The position numbers and the translations under genes were made by a program. DNA of 64,000 nucleotides from Portulaca oleracea (lineage: Eukaryota > Streptophyta > Magnoliopsida > Caryophyllales > Portulacaceae), in assembly GCA_029582165.1 (NCBI GenBank), contig CM055887.1, forward strand, positions 14,493,690-14,557,689, given 5' to 3'. The notes beneath the pieces are model-generated. The model saw only the letters and a program-made list of their open reading frames with translations. It ran no database searches and was not told the DNA's origin. This document shows, piece after piece, positions 56,469 to 64,000 of the stretch. Each line of letters opens with the position of its first letter. Position 1 is the first letter of the stretch.

Positions 56469-59400
56469 AACGCCCTGGAAATTCACTTATAAACTTAACG
56501 GTCAAAGTCAAACGTTGACTAACATTAACAACGGAAGTCTCATTTTCTTTTTTCTTTTTAACCGGGCGTTACTGCCGTATCCCCGAAGGAATACAAGGCA
56601 CGAAAGGGAAAAACTAACAACTAATCATTAGTTAATTCAATTTAACAATCAAAGGAAACTTTCAATTTTTAAAGACATCATAAACTAACATTACTACTCA
56701 AATCTAAACATAAACTAGACTTATTCTCAAAACTAACCTTGCCGTCCTCACTTCTAGAACCCGTTCCCATCACAAACTTTTCACCTGAAAACAAAACATT
56801 TAAAAACATGAGGAGGACTCAATAATGTCTACCCCTAACCGTTAAAACAATTTAAAATCCATTTCAATTCATTTTTTCGGGAAGAAGTGAATAAGTCAAA
56901 TCTTTTCACAAACTATTTTCTTTCCCAACCAACCATACCCATCTTTCAGAATTATTAAACGGGCGGACCTTGCTTATTTGGCCCTCGAAGTCCAAGATTT
57001 CGCTATAATCATAAATCTCAGTCTCATTCCAATCAATCACAATATCAAACAAATGGATGGTCATCTATTTCACACACGTGCATAAAACTAACCCCGGGGA
57101 AGTAGCACCTACCAGGCATCCCTGATCTCTTGACAACGCCCCTGCAGGATACCACATCCTGGTCTTTGGGGGCGTTGCCCGAACCCGCATTTACGTCATG
57201 TTTGAATTATTAATAAGGTTTAATATCATACCATTCCAACTCAAACAATCCAATCCAAAATTTCTGAAACCATTTCCAAACACACACATTAAAAGACTAT
57301 CCATATTTAATCAACTCAAATAACACAATTTCAAAACATATTTGAAACCATAAAACATACAAAGTGCATCCCAGTGGGGATTAAGTCATAGACATTACCT
57401 GACAATTCTTCTCCTTACTTCATAACACACTTGAGCTCACTAGATCGAACGGTTTAGAACGCACCTAAAAATAACGAAAATCCCTAACATTAAAACGCGT
57501 GTCGCACGGAGTAAACACAATCTATTTTCCACCTAGCCCACCCCTAGGAACACTATAAAAGTTCTCATCATTCATAAATTAACATTTTAAACATATCTCA
57601 CATCATCTAACTATCACATATCACAAACACTCCCATATTACAATCAATTGAATAATTCACACATAACAACACATTAATTCAAAAGAATAAACCGGACAGA
57701 ATTCAATACTCCAATAAAATGAACCATAACTTGACTTCCCGATATCCTATGGGTATGGTTTTGGACTTTCTAGAAATCTCGGGACGTCTACTAAAATTCT
57801 TATGTTGACGCTGAGACCTAAAATACCCCCTAAGGTCCTAAAAAACAGCCAACTATACAACCTGTTCAGTTCTGACCTAGGTGCACTATTTGGGTCGTAA
57901 CTCAGAATATACACCTCAAAATCTTGATCCGTAAAATTTCTATGAAAGCTAACATTCTAAGGTACTTTCAGATCAAATGGTAGGGCTAAATATTAACTAC
58001 ACAATAAATGGTGACCGATATCGTACGACTCATAAAATCTGTCCAAACTGAACGGGTTTTTACTTCGGGATTTTCGATCCTAGTTTTGACCATACCATCC
58101 TAGGACTCCAAATTGAGGTTCTAAACAGCTTACTAGGGTCCATTACTTCTTCTTTTACTCCCATAGCATACTAAGATCGGCTTACACATATATACTAACA
58201 TAAATTGCGACGATGACATACTAATTCTCAAACAAACCCATAAATTTAAAATTTACACTATTAAACGAAATAAAAGAAACGAAACATGGACCCCTAAACT
58301 TCAAAACACATAAGAATCAGCAAGGTGCTATTTTACTAACATATAAACAAATTGAACATTTTTAATAAATAAAGAACTCGATAATAACGTAATATTAATA
58401 TAACCACGTGTCAATAGTCCCAACGTATATAACGTTTGAAACTTTACTATGCATAATACATTAAAAAACTTATAAAACAATAAAAGGAGTTTTAAAACAC
58501 TCTTTAGGTAATTGTCACATAGTTTTTCATATAAAATCGATACTAATTTCATAATCTACTGACTCATATAATAAAACTAAAATTAAACGATTTACGTAGG
58601 AATATGAAAATAAACGAGATTAAAACAACGAACATACTTAGTAATTAAACTTACATGCATTATAACTCAAAACGAAATTAATAAAATGAGATTAAACAAC
58701 TAAACTAACTCTAATCAAACCCTAACCATAAATTACAAATAACTACAATATTCAACACATACAATAGCCAAAAGCAATCATTTAAACTATAACATTTATC
58801 CACTCAATATGACCAAATTATACACAAGAATGTGTATATATATAAATAACATGAATAAATCAATTTGTAATCAGGTAATATGAATAATAAAGTTAATAAA
58901 AGAAATCAGATAGTATGAATTAAAAAAAAAAAATCAGTTTAAAGAAAGAATCAGGTAGTGATAATAATAGTAAAAGAAACGTATTTTAGAAAAACAAAAC
59001 AATAGGTTAGGGTTACGCACAAGGACTTCATACGGCAGAACGATGGACGTCCGGCGGAACTCCGGCGATTTCGGCGGCGGCGGAGGGCGTCTGGGTGGTC
59101 GCCGGACGGTGGAGTCGCGGTGGTCGTCGGTTGGTTATCAAGCCAACAATCAACAACAGCAACAAACGGGTCGGGTCACCTTCCTCACGTCTGGGCCATC
59201 GCAGCGGTTTCTGGTGGTCACGGGAGCGGTGCTCGGTGGTCGCCTGGTGTCCGGGAGTCGACGACGACGATCGGCGGCGGCTGGGCGACGACGGTGGTGG
59301 TGCACTACGAAGCAGACCATGAAAGTGAGATAGAGAGAGAAAAGGGTGTGCGGTGGTCGTAGCGGTGGTCGAGGCGGTTGCTCGGGGGATTCCGGCGAGG

Positions 59401-59899
59401 CGGAGGTGGCGGCGGTTACAAGCGATGGTCGGTGGTGGCTGGGCGGTTACTCAGAGAGAGAGGAACGGGAGAGAGAGGGCACGTTGGGTTTAGGGTTTGG
59501 ATAATAGTATTAGTTTACTTAATTAGACTAATAATAATAATTAGTAATGTTAATAAAACTTGGGGAAAAAGCTTCCCAATAACCGACCACTAAAAATAGT
59601 AAATGGGAATTTATGGTTTTTAAATTCTGAAAAAATAATAATAATATCAATAATAATGATAATAATACAAAAAAAACACATAAATAACTAATTAAAACTA
59701 TCACATAATCATCAACAATTAACATGTAATTTACCAAAATATCTCTATTTCCATGCATAACCATGCATGTGGGAAAGACTATATTACCCTTAATAATCCT
59801 TTGACGGTCCTACGAGCTCAAGTGTTAACAATTTAAACACAAAATAATTAACGGACATAAAATGTAACGACGATTAAAATCTAATTTTCCGAGGTTTTT

Positions 59900-59901
<2 letters not shown>
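56469..59901. mobile_element. Unclassified repeat-like region between two TA tracts
   Basis: Starts TAACGCCCTGGAAATTCAC. Similar TGTAACG text recurs at the right end (59864-59870). It contains a nested hairpin (57134-57177), AT-rich middle parts without genes, and a GC-rich stretch at 59041-59480 with overlapping plus-strand ORFs of Arg/Gly/Ser-rich composition. The layout looks like a transposable element or an LTR/UTR with a GC-rich leader on the minus strand. Class not determined. Confidence 0.4.
57134..57177. other. Nested perfect hairpin
   Basis: Outer arms CAACGCCCC (57134-57142) and GGGGCGTTG (57169-57177); inner arms CAGGAT (57145-57150) and ATCCTG (57156-57161). Both pairings are compatible and form one stem with internal loops. 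Confidence 0.8.

Positions 59902-59944
<43 letters not shown>
59902..59944. repeat. (AT)n microsatellite
   Basis: Pure alternating AT/TA over 43 bases. Confidence 0.95.
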
Positions 59945-59947
<3 letters not shown>

Positions 59948-60640
59948 AATAGATAGGGTGAGAAGGGAGATTGGGTGAGAATGTGAGAAGGATTAATATT
60001 GGCCATTTGATGAGAGATCAATGGTCCACATTAATTCAACCATTGTCTTTTTTTTAGGGTCTCACGTGACCCGATAAGTGAAAAAAAAGAGGAAATCTGG
60101 GGGGGGGGGGGAGGTGTGGGAACTGATGAAAGCTCGTTTCATCTCCCAAAAAGTTTCGCTCAAGTACCCAGATAATTCCCCTTCATCCTTCTTTCTACTT
60201 CCTCCTTCCTCCTTCCTCTTTCTTCTCTTTCAACTTCTCCATCAATCCTCTTTCGAACCAGGAGGTAAAGACGATCAACAGTTGAGTATGGGTTTGCAGA
60301 TTTGCCTTTTTTCGACTTTATAGTGTCGATTTGTAAATGGGTTCGAATAGAGCATATATAATTTTAAGGTAAGTTGCAGAATTTTGTTTGTCTAGGTTGG
60401 AAAATTAGGTTTTTATTTTTTTGAATTGGAAAATTAGGTTTTTGTTTTTCTGGGTTGGAGATGGTGGGGGGGGGGGGGGGGTTTATGCAGATCTGCTTAA
60501 CATTCTATATGTTAGTGATAGAAACTTTTCGGAAAAAAATTAGGGTTCTGGAAAACACAAATTGGAGGTTGTGACAAATTATTTTTAAGTGGTAACTTGT
60601 AATGGCTCTTTAGGTGTAGTTATGAACATCGTGTAACATA
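59945..60640. other. Possible transposon end and leader-like sequence
   Basis: GGTGAGAAGGGAGATTGGGT then GAGAATGTGAGAAGG and TGATGAGAGATCAATGGTCC resemble ends seen in some plant Helitron or MULE families (inference). A C/T-rich leader-like tract follows (60175-60260) with an 81-codon ORF (60078-60323) of no known domain. G runs lie at 60099-60111 and 60466-60481. Confidence 0.35.
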
Positions 60641-61367
60641 AAACAGACATCATGGTCAGACAAAATGGACATCAAGTGCACACGAAGTGGAAATATCATT
60701 CAACCCCAAAAGGGCATTACTGAAAAATGCATATTTGATGTCCATTTTGGTTGTACATGACGTCCAATTGGTTGAGACTTGAAGTTCATTTGGTTTAATA
60801 CTGATGTCCATCTTGGGTCTTTGTTTTGTCTTTTTATTTTCATTTTATAAGTATAATGGGTTTATGGGTTGATCATGCAGGGGTGGAGGTTAGGGCACGG
60901 ATGGTAATCATAGTGTTTTGGATGTGATCACTTCAATCATGGAGGAGATGTCAAACGTTGAGAACGAACCAAGACAATAGTGTAGCCTTGCTCCACCGCA
61001 ACTCATAAGAGATGTTGTTAGGGTCAGAGGAGGTCACTGTGTTGGAGTTGCCATATATTCAAGGATGTTCCACACTTATTCAAATGGGCCTAAACACTTG
61101 TTTAGATGTGCGAAATGGACATCAGAGTTGCTCATAATGGACAATAAAGTTCTTAAAAATGGACATCAATGTTGTTTAAAAGATGGACATTTGAGCTGCT
61201 GAAAAAATAGAGACCAATGTTTTAAAAGATGGACATTAAAGATTATATAAAATGGACATCAAAGTTTTTCAAAAATGGACACCAAAGTCATTCAAAATGA
61301 ACATCAAGTCACTCAAGAATGAACATAAAGTCATAAAAAAATGAACACGGTAATTACACCGAACAAC

Positions 61368-62704
61368 CAGGAACGAAGCCAGGACTTCACATTAGAGGGG
61401 ACAAATCACTCGATAAGTTGGCTTATTATAGTTACAAATTAAAAATAAAAACTAACACTATCGATATATAAGCAGTCACGTTAGTGCATATATATAAGCA
61501 GTCACCTTAGTCGGTGTTGGCTCATTTTCGTATGTAGACGCATTTGCTACAGTATCTTCCTGAGTCTCCTTTCTTTGTCTTTTAAATAGCATATCAATTT
61601 TGCCTTGTATTTACCTCTTCATCTTGTTTATATAAATATCTAAAAAAATAAACAAGATTATATTTTCTACTAATTAATCATTATTTAAAAATTAAATATA
61701 TATCAATATTAAAAAACGTAAATTCCATATATTAATATAGGAAAAAGTGCAATGCACCAATGCTTTACTTTGATCAATTGATTCCATATACAACAGTTTA
61801 ACTAATCAGTCATCATTTACCTGGTATATAGGAAAAAGTCAATATATTAAAAAAATTAAATTAGACTTATCTTTGAAAAAATATAAAATTTCAACACTAA
61901 AAAAAACTTAAAAATTAAATATACATATGTACATGGTCAATTGATTATTAATGGTATGATGGATGATGCATGACTGTATTGTATGAGTGTTGATTGACAA
62001 ATGACAATTCACAATTGAAAAAATTTGAATTCACAAAGAATTAAAATAAATGAATCAATAAACTATATATTAATATAGTGGAATACTCATCGGTCATAGT
62101 GAATGAGAGAACAAACACCAAATAGATAAATAGATTGGATAAATTAGCATATACTACCTCCGTCCCAAAATGTTTGTCAAAATAACTAACTTCTTTATCC
62201 GAATTTGTTTGTCACTTTTACAATTCCAACGATTGTAATTTCATTTTTGCCCCTAATTAATAACTTTATTTATCACTTTTTACAATCTCAACAACCATTA
62301 TATCAATAAATATAGGGGTAATTTGGGTAAGGTTCAAATTTTTCACCCCAATTCCAAAGTGTATGGGTTTTGCCAAGTTAGTTGAAGTGACAAAGAAATT
62401 GGGACGGAGGTAGTAATATTGAAATACTCACCAGTATAAAAGTCATAAATTTTGTAGCAAATAAGAGAGTTGGAGCCTTGGAAACTGAAATTGGAAAAAA
62501 TATGAAAAGTAATGATAATTGAGAGTATATATATGAGCGGAACGGTTACTCTGTCAGGCGGTTATAATTAAGGTTTCTTTATTTTGCAACTGAATAAAAG
62601 TGAGTCTTTTATTCCTTCCAAAAATAATTTTATTATATATTATTTTTTTGGGGTTGGGGGGGGGGGCAATTGCCCCTGCTTTCCCCAAGCACCCTCCGTC
62701 CCTG
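61368..62704. mobile_element. Non-autonomous hAT-type element with perfect 8-bp target duplication
   Basis: 1337 bp between two copies of CGAACAAC (61360-61367 and 62705-62712). Ends CAGGAACGAAGCC and, inverted, CAGGGACGGAGGG. The right subterminal region has an 11-base G run followed by CAATTGCCCC. No transposase is visible. Contains a nested Stowaway MITE. Confidence 0.8.
62152..62415. mobile_element. Stowaway MITE (Tc1/mariner type)
   Basis: Ends TACTACCTCCGTCCC and GGGACGGAGGTAGTA are perfect inverted repeats including the TA target duplication. About 260 bp of body, with TTTGTC/GACAAA continuing the stems. CTCCGTCCC is the Stowaway hallmark. Confidence 0.93.
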
Positions 62705-64000
62705 CGAACAACATTAATTATTGCTCTAGGGGGACATCAAAAGTGTAGGATGGATATTAAGTATATATTTTGGGGACATCATGTATTGTCATTGAGAACA
62801 TCAAATATTATCTTCAGGAACATCAAATATTATATTTTGCGCATGGATTACCGTGGGGGACTATCCAAATCTATACAAAAATGAGTTGTTATTTAGATGT
62901 GGGAAATGAACATCTAAGTTGCACAAAATGACAACAAAGTTCTTTAAAATGGACAGGACAACATTGTTTTACAAGATGGACATCTAAGTTGGACAACATT
63001 GTTTTACAAGATGGACATCTAAGTTGTTCAAAAAATGGACATCAATGTTTTACCATATGGACATTTGGGGTTATATGAAATGGACTTGATGTCCATGTGT
63101 GTTTTGCATAAAGTTTATTTGATTTGGAACTGATGTTCATTTGTATGTTACATGATGTCTATTTGTGCATACGTTTACAATTGAACATCTATCAACATCA
63201 AAGATGAAAAACTAAAAAAGAGAACAAACGGACAACAAGGCATTCAAAAATGAACATCTGCTATAACAGAAAGGACATCGCCAACAACTGACAATGAACA
63301 TCAATCATAATGGGAATCAAAAGTATCACTAAAAGTACATGACAATATGTTGCTTGTTTTACACAATTGTGGTCCTACAAAATGTCATATAACTAGAGAC
63401 AATGAGGGGGATGACATAAATTCTAATCATCAATGTACGGTGAAGCACCAACATCAGAGAAGGGCAAGTGTTCTTTTTCGATTCCAGTGAGAAGCCTTTG
63501 AAAATACGATGGCTTTCAGCTTATTATGGGGTAGGAAATGAGGATTCTCTCTCAGCATCCATCTGTCTTGTGCTTCTGCCTTGCCAACTTGTGACATCCA
63601 TCATTTACATTCTATTGAACCTGGAAGCAATTAGAAAATAAAACATGGTCATGTTTACACCAAATGGACTTCATGTTTAATGGACATCATGTTCACAGCA
63701 AAATGGACATCATGTTTACATCAAATGGACATCATCTTCAAACCAGGTGGAGATCATGTTCAACAAAATAGACATCACGCGTAAACCAAATAGACAAAGT
63801 ATTCAATTCAAAATGATGGACATCATGTTTAAACCAAATGGACCCTTACACTCTCTGCTCTATCCTAATTCAACCACCAGACATACCTTGTACGTTATCT
63901 AATTTTTTTTTTTTCCAACATGAACATCAATAGCAACATGTACATTACGTATATCCGAAATGCACATCACTAAATAAATCAATTCACATATAAAACAGTG

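Larger units (their letters stand above)
60640..63960. repeat. Field of degenerate ATGGACATC repeats in both orientations
   Basis: AATGGACATCAA and variants occur several dozen times at 60640-61350, 62720-63110 and 63225-63960, with irregular spacers of about 10-25 bp. Reverse-orientation copies (TTGATGTCCATTT) cluster at 60728-60800 and 63083-63160. Blocks 61109-61200 and 62890-62960 are longer duplicates of each other (GTTTAGATGTGCGAAATGGA against ATTTAGATGTGGGAAATGAA). No coding region is recognised. Interrupted by the hAT-type element 61368-62704. Confidence 0.8.

Noticed and set aside
56140..56511. Several ORFs of Tyr-Ile and Thr-His repeats
   Set aside because: Translation of the compound microsatellite.
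59043..59362. Gly/Arg-rich ORFs starting MDVRRNSGDF
   Set aside because: Three overlapping frames are open at once in a GC-rich repeat; no frame shows a domain.

Overview
This is a window of a plant nuclear genome, almost certainly a dicot. It holds two single-exon plant genes in a sea of plant transposons: Ty3 (Tat/Ogre and Athila-like) and Ty1/copia LTR elements, RNase H-bearing L1-type LINEs, a Mutator-like element, and hAT, Stowaway and Harbinger-type non-autonomous elements. The species cannot be named from sequence alone. Coding density is very low and nearly every transposon ORF is broken.

Layout. 1-27328 is a minus-strand Tat/Ogre-type complex in which two internal regions (A, 1-6452, open on the left; B, 8351-25586) appear to share one LTR (6453-8350), with a second LTR at 25587-27328. 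Copy B was split by an Athila-like element (9941-22577, TSD TTGGT), whose 3' LTR was later split by a Mutator-like element (16260-22318, 10-bp TSD). So three layers of insertion can be read in order. 27425-33980 holds a Tat-like LTR fragment, a short copia element with both LTRs but only gag-protease inside, and two non-autonomous DNA elements. 34053-39609 is a full-length but mutated LINE with a 16-bp target duplication.

The gene island is 39990-43524: an intact presenilin gene (451 aa, intronless, both catalytic aspartates present) and an intact proline-rich single-pass membrane protein of the TRACHEARY ELEMENT DIFFERENTIATION-RELATED 6/7 type (232 aa). Both are on the plus strand. They are neighbours, not a known functional unit. 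The LINE sits about 380 bp upstream of the presenilin start codon.

44151-56101 is again transposon debris: a MITE, two LTR-like regions rich in short palindromes, a plus-strand copia gag remnant, a minus-strand copia gag-integrase remnant, a hAT-type element with a perfect 8-bp TSD, and a 5'-truncated minus-strand LINE related to the first. 56171-63999 holds a compound microsatellite, an unclassified repeat with a nested hairpin, and a long field of degenerate ATGGACATC repeats in both orientations. That field was split by a hAT-type element, itself carrying a Stowaway MITE.

The most unusual signal is that the LTRs or UTRs of at least six different retroelement segments each carry a set of short imperfect palindromes. 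Each set has its own sequence, is repeated within the segment, and differs even between the two homologous Tat LTRs. Other notable points are nine long poly-G runs with no poly-C counterpart on this strand, a Mutator element with a convergent GRF-type zinc-finger gene, an ATGA stop/start overlap between the LINE ORFs, and a templated 20-bp duplication at the LINE truncation point.
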